Source: Pseudomonas sp. S31 (lineage in GTDB: Bacteria > Pseudomonadota > Gammaproteobacteria > Pseudomonadales > Pseudomonadaceae). Taken from it: a stretch of 64,000 nt of DNA. Shown here one piece after another: positions 26,572-36,018 of the stretch; within the stretch, counting starts at the first letter, position 1, and each line of letters opens with the position of its first letter. A model generated the notes under the pieces. The model was not told the origin of the DNA and ran no database searches. It saw only the letters and a program-made list of their open reading frames with translations. Both the position numbers and the translations under genes were made by a program. The stretch spans positions 62,001-126,000 of the forward strand of contig NZ_JACVVE010000005.1 of the NCBI RefSeq assembly GCF_016648105.1, written 5' to 3'.

Positions 26572-27573
26572 CTAACTAGGCCTATAGTGCGCTTCGTACT
26601 GATTGCGATATGCCTTAGGTGTGACCCCTAGGTGACGTTGAAATACTCTTCTCATGTGTTCTTCTGAACCGAAGCCACATTGTGCGGCGATACGCTTCAA
26701 AGCTACGTCTTCATCAGCTAGCAAACGTCGTGCGCGCTCGAGCCTCGCGCGCTCTATGAATTCAGAGGGTGAGCTTTCGGTTTGACGTTGAAAGACCCGC
26801 CGCAGGTTGCGAGTGCTCATGTTCGCCTGGGAAGCAAGTGTTTCTAGAGTAAGATCCCGGCTAAGGTTTTGAAGAATCCAGATCTGTAATTCTCTTATTC
26901 CGGAATGCGGAGTCATCTGGCTACCGAGATGCTGGCTAAACTGAGACTGCCCGCCGGGACGCTTTAGATAGACGACTAGCTCTCGCGCTATGGTTAATGC
27001 CAGATCCTGTCCGAGATCCTGCTCTACTAAAGCTAGGCTCAAATCTATAGCCGCCGATACGCCGGCACACGTCCAAATCCGTCCGTTTTGAATGAAAATG
27101 GCATCAGCGTTGACATTGATTTCCGGAAATTCGGTAGCGAGTCGGGTAGCAACGCTCCAGTGAGTGGTTGCGTCAAGGCCATCCAGGACACCCGCTTGCG
27201 CGAGAAAAAAAGCCCCAGAGCAGACGCCCACGAGCCGATCAATCCGGGATGCTGCGTGTCTGCACCAATCTACGATAGGGCGATGCTGATGTACTGCTGT
27301 TGTAATGTCACGGGCGCCAACAATCAGCGCGGTGTTAGGCAGGATTCTGCTCCGCAGAGATTCCGCATCGAGTCTGGCTAACGTGTCGGATTGAATCGAG
27401 CCCGCCTTTGGCGCGACTAAATGGAGGTCGTAAAGCGGAGGCTCGCCGCTCGCTGTCAGATGCGCATTGGCGTAGTCAAACACCGTGAGCGCACCTACAG
27501 CTTCGAGGGACTTGAAGCCGGGATAAATGACAATGTGTACGGTGTGGAGGGCCGGTGCATCGGTTAGCCTCAT
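26572..27573 (-). CDS. GlxA family transcriptional regulator (DJ-1/PfpI plus AraC domain)
   Basis: A 333-aa protein. Residues 10-190 form a DJ-1/PfpI-like sensor (VHIVIYPGFKSLEAVGALTVFDYAN, then GVCSGAFFLAQAGVLDG with the nucleophile-elbow Cys). The C-terminal AraC domain has two helix-turn-helix motifs (LTLETLASQANMSTRNLRRVFQRQTESSP and AAQCGFGSEEHMRRVFQRHLGVTPKAYR). It is divergent from the structural-zinc-less dehydrogenase at 27703. A close relative (30754) is likewise divergent from the ordinary dehydrogenase, suggesting a duplicated regulator-enzyme module responding to formaldehyde or a thiol adduct; the ligand is not known. Confidence 0.85.
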   Translation of the reverse strand: MRLTDAPALHTVHIVIYPGFKSLEAVGALTVFDYANAHLTASGEPPLYDLHLVAPKAGSIQSDTLARLDAESLRSRILPNTALIVGARDITTAVHQHRPIVDWCRHAASRIDRLVGVCSGAFFLAQAGVLDGLDATTHWSVATRLATEFPEINVNADAIFIQNGRIWTCAGVSAAIDLSLALVEQDLGQDLALTIARELVVYLKRPGGQSQFSQHLGSQMTPHSGIRELQIWILQNLSRDLTLETLASQANMSTRNLRRVFQRQTESSPSEFIERARLERARRLLADEDVALKRIAAQCGFGSEEHMRRVFQRHLGVTPKAYRNQYEAHYRPS

Positions 27574-27673
27574 TGGATAGGTTCCTTGGCTGTGGCAATC
27601 GGACAGACTTCAAGCGAATGTGGCCAACCTGAGGCGGGTGGTCTTGCAGACGCAATCAGCTGTTGTATCTTTT

Positions 27674-27691
27674 GATACGTTATAACCTAAC
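27674..27691 (+). promoter_or_regulatory. Probable Zur box directly before the frmA paralogue
   Basis: GATACGTTATAACCTAAC; the first 13 bases are identical to the ideal GATACGTTATAAC half and core, with the right arm weaker. It ends 11 bases before ATG 27703, so bound repressor would block the promoter or the ribosome region. It places this dehydrogenase in the zinc-starvation group. Confidence 0.7.
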
Positions 27692-27702
27692 GGAGTACAA
27701 CA

Positions 27703-28908
27703 ATGAAAACACGTGCCGCTATCGCTTGGGGGCCTAATCAGCCACTAGAATTTGAAGAAGTTGACCTTGAGGGCCCAAAAGACGGGGAAGTGCTTGTCCG
27801 GATCGTCACGACCAGCCTTTGTCACACGGACGTCTTCACTTTGTCCGGGCGAGATCCTGAAGGGAAATTTCCTTGCATCCTCGGTCACGAGGGGGTGGGT
27901 ATCGTTGAGGACGTAGGCCGCGGCGTTACGTCCGTGAAGCCAGGCGATCATGTCATTCCGCTGTATACGCCAGAAGATCCAAACTGCCCCTTCATCAAAT
28001 CTGGTAAGACCAACCTTAGCCAGTCTATTCGAAAGACCCAGGGCGAAGGACTAATGCCTGATGGCACAAGTCGTTTTTCCTATAAGGGACGGACAATTTT
28101 CCACTACATGGGTACATCCACATTCAGTGAGTACACCGTTTTGCCCGAAATTGCCGTTGCTAAAATCGATCCTGCAGCCCCGCTGGCCAAGGCTTCGATT
28201 ATGGGTTGTGCGATTCCGACGGGCATTGGTGCTGTCCGGAACACTGCCAAGGTTCGTACGGGTGATACCGTTGCTGTATTCGGCCTGGGCGCTGTCGGAA
28301 TGGCAGTTATCCAAGGAGCTGTTCTCCAAGGGGCGAAACGTATCATCGGCATTGACGTCAACCCCAACAAGTTCCCATTAGCCATGTCCCTTGGAGCGAC
28401 TGAGTGCGTAAATCCTAGGGACTACAACGAGCCACTTCAAAACGTCATCATTGACATGACGAATGGTGGTGTAGATTTCTCGTTTGAATGCGTGGGTAAT
28501 GTCGAACTCATGCGAGCCGCGCTTGAATGCTGCCACAAAGGATGGGGAGAAAGTATCATCATCGGCGTGGCCGGCGCTGGAGAAGAAATCGCTACCCGAC
28601 CGTTCCAGTTAGTGACTGGTCGAGTGTGGAAGGGGAGCGCTTTTGGCGGGGTATTGGGTCGGTCTGAGCTTCCAGGCATGGTTGATGAATGGCTTCGTGG
28701 TGAGATTAACGTTGATCCATACATCACTCACAATATGGATCATGAAACACTGAACCATGCATTTGACCTTCTGAAGCGTGGGGAGGCGATTCGTTCGGTA
28801 ATCCATTACCAAGAGCGTGAGACACTTAGCCATGATTTGCCTGGAGTGATTATTGATCGTAACGGGCGCGTGATTCCAAAGCCGGAACTGAAGCATACAC
28901 CTGCTTGA
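27703..28908 (+). CDS. Class III alcohol dehydrogenase paralogue lacking the structural zinc site
   Basis: A 401-aa paralogue of glutathione-dependent formaldehyde dehydrogenase. The catalytic zinc ligands are kept: C40 in LCHTD, H62-E63 in GHEG, C169 in [10 protein letters not shown]. The NAD-binding GLGAVG region is also intact. The structural-zinc lobe is changed: the four cysteines present at 93, 96, 99 and 107 in the ordinary copy (31871) correspond here to D92, C95, I98 and S106 ([20 protein letters not shown]). Three of four ligands are gone, so this site cannot bind zinc in the usual way. The enzyme would need one zinc per subunit, not two. The C-terminus is about 28 residues longer than the ordinary copy. 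A Zur-like box 11 bases upstream suggests expression when zinc is scarce. It probably oxidises S-(hydroxymethyl)glutathione, though a changed substrate is possible. Confidence 0.85.
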   Translation: MKTRAAIAWGPNQPLEFEEVDLEGPKDGEVLVRIVTTSLCHTDVFTLSGRDPEGKFPCILGHEGVGIVEDVGRGVTSVKPGDHVIPLYTPEDPNCPFIKSGKTNLSQSIRKTQGEGLMPDGTSRFSYKGRTIFHYMGTSTFSEYTVLPEIAVAKIDPAAPLAKASIMGCAIPTGIGAVRNTAKVRTGDTVAVFGLGAVGMAVIQGAVLQGAKRIIGIDVNPNKFPLAMSLGATECVNPRDYNEPLQNVIIDMTNGGVDFSFECVGNVELMRAALECCHKGWGESIIIGVAGAGEEIATRPFQLVTGRVWKGSAFGGVLGRSELPGMVDEWLRGEINVDPYITHNMDHETLNHAFDLLKRGEAIRSVIHYQERETLSHDLPGVIIDRNGRVIPKPELKHTPA

Positions 28909-28916
28909 ATATAGAG

Positions 28917-28941
28917 CGGCCCTGTCGAAGGCAGGGCCGTT
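28917..28941 (+). terminator. Terminator-like hairpin after the frmA paralogue
   Basis: CGGCCCTG and CAGGGCCG arms flank a seven-base loop about 10 bases after the stop codon. The following TTCTCGTT is only weakly T-rich. Confidence 0.6.
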
Positions 28942-29773
28942 CTCGTTGGGTTAGAGTCGCTTGTTGTGATGTCTTAATTCTATATATATTAATAATAATG
29001 TAAGTCTACCGTATGGACTGAGTCGGTGAGGGTAATGCAATGAAGGAAATAACAAAAGAGAAGTGTAGCTTGAGACTGACCTCCTTGAATAATCGCCAGT
29101 TAGTGGGCGCGGGAATTTTTTTGGGAGGGTGGTTTCTTATCATAGGCTATCTAGTTATCCACCAATCGGGTTAAAAAGCGACCGCCACCGAGTCAGTGAA
29201 AGAAAAGGGATTGAAGCGGCGCGTAAAAACTTTAGTAGCCCGCCGCCGCTACCTCTAACCCGCAAGGGTGTTCACACTAGAGGTGCGGCAGGAAGGCTGA
29301 AGGGCAGCGCCATCTCCAAGGTGAATACGCTCATCTCGAACACTCATAAAAAATAAAGGGGTGATGTTTTTTCTATTTGTCCCTGTGTGAGTATGTTGTA
29401 CATACAATTTGAATTTCAGGTCATTCCATTGATACGATATGTTGTCTGGCAATATGTCGTCATATGAAAATAAGCTGGAGCTTGCTGTGGGTAGACGCTG
29501 GTTTATATAGCTTCTATCTCGGCGCTTTAGTCTGATGTTTAACGATTGCGTGCGTGCTTTAATACAATATTGTTTTGCTTCGTCTTCTCTCAAGTGATTG
29601 TGGTGGCTGATAATGGCGGGAAGTTTTGGGTTTTTTGTCGTTGGTTCTGCTCAAAGTTAAGGAGTGTAACGGCGTGTAAGCGTGCTTGCATGAAATGTAT
29701 ATTGATGGGTATGTGTGGGGATGTGGTTGGTAAGTAAATCTCTACTAGCATGATGTGGATAGAAGGAAATGAA
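28942..29773. other. Long AT-rich gene-free stretch before the orphan binding-protein gene
   Basis: About 830 bases without a supported gene. Short frames on both strands lack ribosome sites and family resemblance. No good Zur-like palindrome was found here, although the downstream gene is a zinc-binding-protein paralogue. Confidence 0.3.
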
Positions 29774-30667
29774 ATGAGACTGTCTAGTGCTGTGGTTGCG
29801 CTAATGAGCTCAATTAGTTGGTTGTTCGGTGGTTCAGTGGCATGCGCGAATACGCTTAACGTTGTATCAAGCTTTACAGTACTTGCCGATGTTATCAAAA
29901 ACGTAGGTGGTGATGGTGTCAAGGTGAGGAGTATTGTCCCTCCAAATGGCGATCCCCACAAATTTGAGCCCTCACCAGCTGACGCAAAATCGCTGAAGGA
30001 GGCTGATATCACATTCATTAGCGGCTTGGGATTAGAAAGTTGGTTTGAACGGCTAGCTCTGGCCTCAGGAAATGAAAATCCACCGGTCGTTGTGTCTGAG
30101 GGAATTAAGCCAATCACTTTTTCTGAAGGCAGAAAAACGAAAATAGATCCTCATGTATGGAACAGTGTGGCAAATGTTAAACTCTGGGTGACTAAGATTG
30201 AGGCGGAGTTAACCAAGGCAGATCCTAATCAAGCGAAGAATTTTAGTGATAATGCGGACTCTTACATAGCTAAGCTTGATGCTTTAAATCAGCTCATTAT
30301 CATACAGCTCGCTGAGGTACCACTTGCGCAACGAAGAGTGTTAACGAGTCATGATGCGTTTGGATATTATGCAATGGAATACGGAGTGAGTTTCCTCTCA
30401 CCACTGGGCCTTTCCACTGAGATAGAAGCATCCGCGGCTGATATAGCTACGTTAATTGACCAAATTCGACGAGAGGGGGTTAGGGTATATTTCACTGAGA
30501 ACTCAAATGACTCTCGGCTTGTGTCTCAGATTGCGAATGCCACTGGAGCTAAGACAGGTGGTGTTCTTTACCCGGAATCTCTTTCAGATGAGAATGGCCC
30601 CGCATCAAACTATATTAAGCTGATGGAATACAATACGCGACAAATAGTGCGGGCGACTATGCTGTGA
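29774..30667 (+). CDS. Orphan zinc/manganese-binding protein (ZnuA-like paralogue)
   Basis: A 297-aa paralogue of the binding protein at 8976, nearly colinear along its length: FTVLADVIKNVGGDGVKV, NGDPHKFEPS, DPHVWNSV, TSHDAFGYYAMEYGVSFLSPLG, YPESLSDENGP. All metal-ligand positions are kept. I use ATG 29774, preceded by AGAAGGAAA, giving a signal peptide cleaved near ACA-N; the frame is open slightly earlier. There is no permease or ATPase next to it, so it may serve the importer at 7351-8960 or act as a periplasmic zinc store. Codon use is AT-richer than in its paralogue, suggesting independent acquisition. Confidence 0.82.
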   Translation: MRLSSAVVALMSSISWLFGGSVACANTLNVVSSFTVLADVIKNVGGDGVKVRSIVPPNGDPHKFEPSPADAKSLKEADITFISGLGLESWFERLALASGNENPPVVVSEGIKPITFSEGRKTKIDPHVWNSVANVKLWVTKIEAELTKADPNQAKNFSDNADSYIAKLDALNQLIIIQLAEVPLAQRRVLTSHDAFGYYAMEYGVSFLSPLGLSTEIEASAADIATLIDQIRREGVRVYFTENSNDSRLVSQIANATGAKTGGVLYPESLSDENGPASNYIKLMEYNTRQIVRATML

Positions 30668-30672
30668 TTTAG

Positions 30673-30710
30673 GCACACGGAGTTCTCTCGGCTAATGAGA
30701 TCTCCGCGTG
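30673..30710. terminator. Hairpin between convergent orphan znuA-like and glxA-type genes
   Basis: GCACACGGAG and CTCCGCGTGC can pair with one G-U, with inner TTCTC/GAGAT pairing. It sits between two convergent genes and probably acts as a bidirectional terminator. Confidence 0.45.
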
Positions 30711-30753
30711 CGACACAGCGAGCGTTTCTGATGTAAATGGCGCACTGCTTAGG

Positions 30754-31743
30754 TCACGTTTTTGTAAACCGGTCGCGGTATTCTTTGGGCGTTACTGATA
30801 GAAACTTTTTAAAAGCAAGACGCATATGGTCAGCGCTAGTAAAGCCGCTCATGAACGATACTGTTTTGATGGGCAGGCTTCCACCGCTTAGCAACCGCCT
30901 GGCATGATCAATTCTGGCTTGGTCTAGGAACTGGGATGGGCACATGCCCACTTCTTTGCTGAATGTTCTGGTGAAATGTCTTGTGCTCATAGCCGAGCGC
31001 TCAGCCATAGAGGCTACGGACATTTTGCTATTGAGATTCTCAATTACCCAATTTTGGATTTCACGCATGCTTGTGTTCTGCGTTCTTTGTGAAACTAAAT
31101 TTGCACTGAACTGTGATTGTCCACCAGGCCGCTTAAGGAAGATTACTAGATCCTGAGCCACTTCAAGTGCTAGCCGATGACCATGATCCTCCTCTACAAA
31201 CGCTAACGCTAAATCAATCGATGCACTGACCCCTGCAGATGTCCAGAAGTTCGCGTCTCTGATATAGATGGAATCAATATCTAGCTTCACTTCCGGATAT
31301 TTCTTCGCAAAAGCATCATTCATCCTCCAGTGTGTGGTGGCTCGTCGACCATTCAATAATCCTGTAGCTGCAAGGAAAAATGCGCCAGAACATAGTGCGG
31401 CGAAGCGTGGAGTGCTGGGTGCGGCTCGATGGATCCACTCGATAATCGATGGATTTTCGATTACTGCATTCTCGATGTAGTGAGCACCCACGACGAGAAT
31501 TGAGTGGGCATCGGTAGACATTTCTAGGTCAATTGTCGCATCCAGGGTCATGATTGTATCTGATGGTACAGGGCCGATTTTGCTTGAACGGATAGCGACC
31601 CTATAGCCCGGCGGATAACCGTAAGACCCCAAAATCCTATTGGCATAGCTGAATACGGTCATTGGGCCGATTGCTTCAAAGGCTTTGAAACCTCGGTAGA
31701 TAACCAGCTCAATTGACCTGGTCTGGTAGTCGTCTAAGAGCAT
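30754..31743 (-). CDS. GlxA family transcriptional regulator (second copy)
   Basis: A 329-aa paralogue of the regulator at 26572. A DJ-1/PfpI-like domain (IELVIYRGFKAFEAIGPMTVFSYAN, AALCSGAFFLAATGLLNG) is followed by an AraC DNA-binding domain (SVASMAERSAMSTRHFTRTFSKEVGMCPSQ, FMSGFTSADHMRLAFKKFLSVTPKEYR). GGGAGAA precedes ATG 31743. It is divergent from the ordinary frmA at 31871, its likely target. Confidence 0.85.
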   Translation of the reverse strand: MLLDDYQTRSIELVIYRGFKAFEAIGPMTVFSYANRILGSYGYPPGYRVAIRSSKIGPVPSDTIMTLDATIDLEMSTDAHSILVVGAHYIENAVIENPSIIEWIHRAAPSTPRFAALCSGAFFLAATGLLNGRRATTHWRMNDAFAKKYPEVKLDIDSIYIRDANFWTSAGVSASIDLALAFVEEDHGHRLALEVAQDLVIFLKRPGGQSQFSANLVSQRTQNTSMREIQNWVIENLNSKMSVASMAERSAMSTRHFTRTFSKEVGMCPSQFLDQARIDHARRLLSGGSLPIKTVSFMSGFTSADHMRLAFKKFLSVTPKEYRDRFTKT

Positions 31744-31855
31744 TTCGTTTTTCTCCCATGTCCCAAATCGACGGCAGTTTGGCCGACATCGACGGAGCTT
31801 GTGGTCTCAAGATTGTGGGGGAGGGCGTAAGCTGCGATCACAACCTCCCCCGTAA

Positions 31856-32983
<1,128 letters not shown>

Positions 32984-33004
32984 ACAGCAATTTATGAGGT
33001 AAGT

Positions 33005-33388
33005 ATGAGCGTGTTTACACATGTGACCGTTGGCACTAACTCTCTTGATAAGGCTAGAGCTTTTTACGATGAGGTTCTGAGCGAGATTGGCCTCCACCGT
33101 TTGGCTGATCTCGGAGACAATGGGTCGATTTGGGGCGTAGATAATCCTTCGTTTTTTGTGCTTAAACCCGCGAATGGTCAGCCGGCGACTGTTGGCAACG
33201 GAGTGACTATAAGCTTCGAAGCTCCAAGTCGAGCGGCGATCGATGCCTTCCATGCTAGAGCTCTAGAGTTAGGTGGCAAGGATGAAGGCAAGCCAGGTGA
33301 GCGCGGTTGGGCTGAAAATGCTTATGCCGCTTACGTACGCGACCTAGACGGCAATAAACTGGCTGTGTACTCATTTAAGAAGCCTTAA
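33005..33388 (+). CDS. VOC superfamily (glyoxalase-like) protein
   Basis: A 127-aa protein with the two beta-alpha-beta-beta-beta units of the vicinal oxygen chelate fold: FTHVTVGTNSLDKARAFYDEVLSEIGL and a C-terminal AAYVRDLDGNKLAVYSF. H6 and the E/Y positions resemble metal-binding VOC enzymes. It follows frmA by 21 bases on the same strand and is followed by a strong terminator, so it is co-transcribed with frmA. A glutathione-adduct-related activity fits the context, but the substrate is unknown. Confidence 0.75.
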   Translation: MSVFTHVTVGTNSLDKARAFYDEVLSEIGLHRLADLGDNGSIWGVDNPSFFVLKPANGQPATVGNGVTISFEAPSRAAIDAFHARALELGGKDEGKPGERGWAENAYAAYVRDLDGNKLAVYSFKKP

Positions 33389-33410
33389 AGATTTGGACGT
33401 AGCGAGTTTT

Positions 33411-33438
33411 ACGGCCTCTTAGGAGGCCGTCTTTTTTT
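33411..33438 (+). terminator. Rho-independent terminator of the frmA-VOC operon
   Basis: ACGGCCTC and GAGGCCGT form a perfect 8-base stem with a TTAG loop, followed by CTTTTTTT. It is a textbook intrinsic terminator 22 bases after the VOC stop. Confidence 0.9.
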
Positions 33439-33442
33439 GCAA

Positions 33443-33475
33443 AAAATAAGGTGGCGCTATGCGCCACCTTATTTT
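33443..33475. terminator. Second, bidirectional terminator (serves ndmA)
   Basis: Arms AAAATAAGGTGGCGC and GCGCCACCTTATTTT pair perfectly over 15 bases with a TAT loop. A-tract and T-tract on either side make it work in both directions. It ends 7 bases beyond the ndmA stop codon, so it terminates ndmA on the minus strand and backs up the preceding terminator. Confidence 0.85.
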
Positions 33476-33481
33476 AGCCAG

Positions 33482-34537
33482 CTATGTGTAACTACGATCA
33501 CTTTCGATTACTGGATCTAGAAGAGCGTTTCGGAAGGCTTGAGCCCCTTCCTTGTGAGCTTCCTTCAGCTCGCGAAGCCATTTCCTGTATTGGATAGACA
33601 CCTTATCAGCTACTACTGAGACTTCGTCAGCAGGAGCATCCTTGGGCCATTGAGACTCAATCACTGGTTTGTCTTCGGCGAAGACCAGGTCATTAAAGGC
33701 AATGTGCAGATAATCAGAATCGTCAGCTTGCTCCCTCGCAAATAACAGGAAGTTCTTGGTCGTAGTATCGTCTATAGGACACGAAACGTTAAACAGGACA
33801 TGCAGTGATTTACTTGAGTATTTCGCTACTTCCAGGTTGATAGCGAATGGCATGCTGCAGGTATAGGAAAACGAGCCGATGGGCGCCTGGTTTGGGACGG
33901 CCATGTCCTCAGGTGTATCATAAATGAAGCGGAACTGACCGTTGAATCTGTCCATTGGGACGATTGGAGGCTCGGCATTATTTGGGTCAAACAGCGTGCC
34001 TGGATGAATAAAAGCGAAGTGTGAGAAGTCAGTGAAATTTTCCCAGCGGCGCTCCGCTGTTGCGTTCCACCAATAAGGTTCTTGGATAACGATTCGCAAC
34101 CTGGGATCACTTGCAGCACTGAAATAAGGAATTTCAGTGCATGCGTAGCTTGAGTCTAATCTGACCCAAATCAGACCATAGCGCTCTTCACAATCGAATC
34201 GCTGCACTTTTGCTCGGTTTGGAATTGGGCTATTGGGACAAGCCGGCACCAGTTTGCAAGCGCCCTCGCTGTCGTACTGCCATCCATGATACGGGCATTG
34301 AAGGCGGTCGTTCGCGATTGTACCCAACGAGAGCTTCGCGGATCGATGCGCACACCGATCGTGCATAGCAACATACTCACCACCTAGCTTTGCCACTACC
34401 AACTGTTCACTGAGAAGCGTAACGGCCATTGGCCCAAGACTCGAGGGGTGAGCTTTCTCCAGTTCCGTTACGGTACAAACGGGATGCCAAAAGTGGCGGA
34501 GATATTCACGGTCATTATTAATGATTGCCTGTTCCAT
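33482..34537 (-). CDS. ndmA: Methylxanthine N1-demethylase NdmA (Rieske oxygenase)
   Basis: A 351-aa Rieske non-haem iron monooxygenase matching what I know of NdmA from P. putida CBB5 in length and sequence. The Rieske centre is C62-x-H64 and C81-x2-H84 (RCAHRS, CPYHGW). The mononuclear iron site lies in NFTDFSHFAFIH (D170, H173, H178). NdmA removes the N1 methyl of caffeine to give theobromine, releasing formaldehyde, with electrons from NdmD. I choose ATG 34537, giving MEQAIINNDREYLRHFWHPV; the frame is open 20 codons upstream but without resemblance. It is on the opposite strand to ndmB, with its own CTGGTACACCAG site 148 bases upstream. Substrate is inferred from homology. Confidence 0.92.
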   Translation of the reverse strand: MEQAIINNDREYLRHFWHPVCTVTELEKAHPSSLGPMAVTLLSEQLVVAKLGGEYVAMHDRCAHRSAKLSLGTIANDRLQCPYHGWQYDSEGACKLVPACPNSPIPNRAKVQRFDCEERYGLIWVRLDSSYACTEIPYFSAASDPRLRIVIQEPYWWNATAERRWENFTDFSHFAFIHPGTLFDPNNAEPPIVPMDRFNGQFRFIYDTPEDMAVPNQAPIGSFSYTCSMPFAINLEVAKYSSKSLHVLFNVSCPIDDTTTKNFLLFAREQADDSDYLHIAFNDLVFAEDKPVIESQWPKDAPADEVSVVADKVSIQYRKWLRELKEAHKEGAQAFRNALLDPVIESDRSYT

Positions 34538-35199
34538 GTATGTAGCCTTTGTGGATGACGTTATTTTGTTAGCAGCTCCCCACGATCGGGTTGCCATGTC
34601 TCCTACTTCTACTCACAGAAAGGTTAAACACACTCTATTTATGTGTTGACACCATTCGTATAGCTGGTACGTCAGATTTAAAATCTGGTACACCAGAAAA
34701 GGTAGAGCATTTTTTGGAATGCTGTCAACTCCCAGCAGTGCTGGCGGGGAGAATGCTCTTGATAAGCAGATCTGAATTAGAGCTTTAACTAAGTATTTGC
34801 CTCGACTAGTAGTAATCTGGAGCTCATAAAAGGTAGGGGAAGGAAACATTGAGACGTTTACGTTGCACCAATACGTTACGTTTAGTACGAAGCGTGCACA
34901 TTTTTCGGGCATTCATAGCCCCTTATTAAAAAGCATTGTGGAATATAAAGTTCCAAAGCCATCCTTTTTAATGACTTTTCTGTAGGTGTAATTGATCAAA
35001 TAGCGCCGTAAGTAACGACGCTAAGTATCAAAATTCAAATTTTATTCGCTAATGCAGGGAATTGTGTTCCCCTGAGTAACAGAATTAAGATGTATACAAT
35101 TTTAGATGTATAGCTAACAAATCTGGACGAAAGCGTTTGGCGTAATTTTTGCTCTCAGCTGAACCTGACTCGTAGGTCAGGTGATGAGGAGTTCGTCGA
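34538..35199. other. Divergent promoter region between ndmA and the Tsx-like gene
   Basis: About 660 AT-rich bases holding the promoters of both flanking genes. It contains the CTGGTACACCAG operator candidate (34685-34696), a CTGGTAC half-site at 34674 and an ATGTATACAA stretch near 35088. I see no supported gene. Confidence 0.5.
34685..34696. promoter_or_regulatory. Shared ndm operator candidate upstream of ndmA
   Basis: CTGGTACACCAG differs by one base from the perfect palindrome CTGGTATACCAG found upstream of ndmB and ndmC. GGT-n4-ACC symmetry is typical of sites for FadR-type GntR regulators; one is encoded at 36018. Confidence 0.6.
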
Positions 35200-35988
35200 G
35201 TGAAATCAACAAAAAAATGTTTTGGAATTTTAGCTGCGACCGTGTTGACACCCTCAGCTTACGCTGGAGATATGCTGCTTTGGCATCAAGAGAGCGTGAG
35301 CTATCAGTATGGGAAGGATTTCAAGGTAGATCCGAGGCGAATGCAAATCATTACATTCGAGCATACCAGTGGCTGGGCGTGGGGGGACTTCTTTTTCTTC
35401 ATTGATAATTACTGGTATCCCGGCTCACAAACTGACTATGACGGTCATCACGGAATTTATTCCGAATACTCTCCCCGGTTCTCTCTATCCAAAATGACGG
35501 GCAACTCATTTAGTTGGGGTATTGTGAAGGATGTCTTAATTGCGACGACGATTGAATGGGATAATAATCGAAGCAAAGGTCGTGATGATCAAGTTAACTA
35601 TCTTATAGGGCCAGGCTTCGACTTATCTATCCCTGGGTTTGATTATTTCATGCTGAATTTCTACTACCGGAAGCCGGAAGGCGGGGAGGGGATGGGCGGT
35701 TGGCAGGTCACACCCGTTTGGTCGTATACGATACCTGTAGGAAGAAGCGATATTTTAGTCGATGGTTATATTGACTGGGTGATGGGTGATAAGTACGGGC
35801 TTAAGCACAACTTTCACTTCAATCCTCAAGTCAAATACGATATCGGGAAGTTGCTGTGGGGGGCGCCGAAGAAGCTCTACGTCGGAGTGGAGTATGACTA
35901 CTGGTCTAACAAGTATGGGATAGAGAACACGGCGCAGTATGAAACTGACCAGAGCGTCACCAGCGCAATGATCAAGTATCACTTTTAA
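35200..35988 (+). CDS. Tsx-like nucleoside-channel outer-membrane protein
   Basis: A 262-aa protein from GTG 35200 with GAGGAG upstream. It has a signal peptide (cleavage near AYA-G, residue 22) and an aromatic-rich barrel. The segment FKVDPRRMQIITFEHTSGWAWGDFFFFIDNYW is characteristic of the nucleoside-specific channel family, and the chain ends in F. It probably admits methylxanthines or related purines across the outer membrane. It is convergent with the GntR gene and separated from it by a hairpin. Confidence 0.8.
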   Translation: MKSTKKCFGILAATVLTPSAYAGDMLLWHQESVSYQYGKDFKVDPRRMQIITFEHTSGWAWGDFFFFIDNYWYPGSQTDYDGHHGIYSEYSPRFSLSKMTGNSFSWGIVKDVLIATTIEWDNNRSKGRDDQVNYLIGPGFDLSIPGFDYFMLNFYYRKPEGGEGMGGWQVTPVWSYTIPVGRSDILVDGYIDWVMGDKYGLKHNFHFNPQVKYDIGKLLWGAPKKLYVGVEYDYWSNKYGIENTAQYETDQSVTSAMIKYHF

Positions 35989-35995
35989 TGTGCTT

Positions 35996-36018
35996 ATGCG
36001 GGGGCGTAGCCCCCGCAT
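35996..36018. terminator. Bidirectional hairpin between tsx-like and gntR genes
   Basis: ATGCGGGGGC and GCCCCCGCAT pair perfectly over 10 bases with a GTA loop, right between the two convergent stop codons. There is no strong T-run. Confidence 0.65.

Noticed and set aside
29129-29356. 75-codon frame in the gap before the orphan binding-protein gene
   Set aside because: Basic, low-information translation without a ribosome site; more likely non-coding.
29430-29475. GATACGATATGTTGTC as a possible Zur box for the orphan znuA-like gene
   Set aside because: It lacks the GTTATAAC core and its symmetry; calling it would lower the standard used for the other boxes. It is also about 300 bases from the start.
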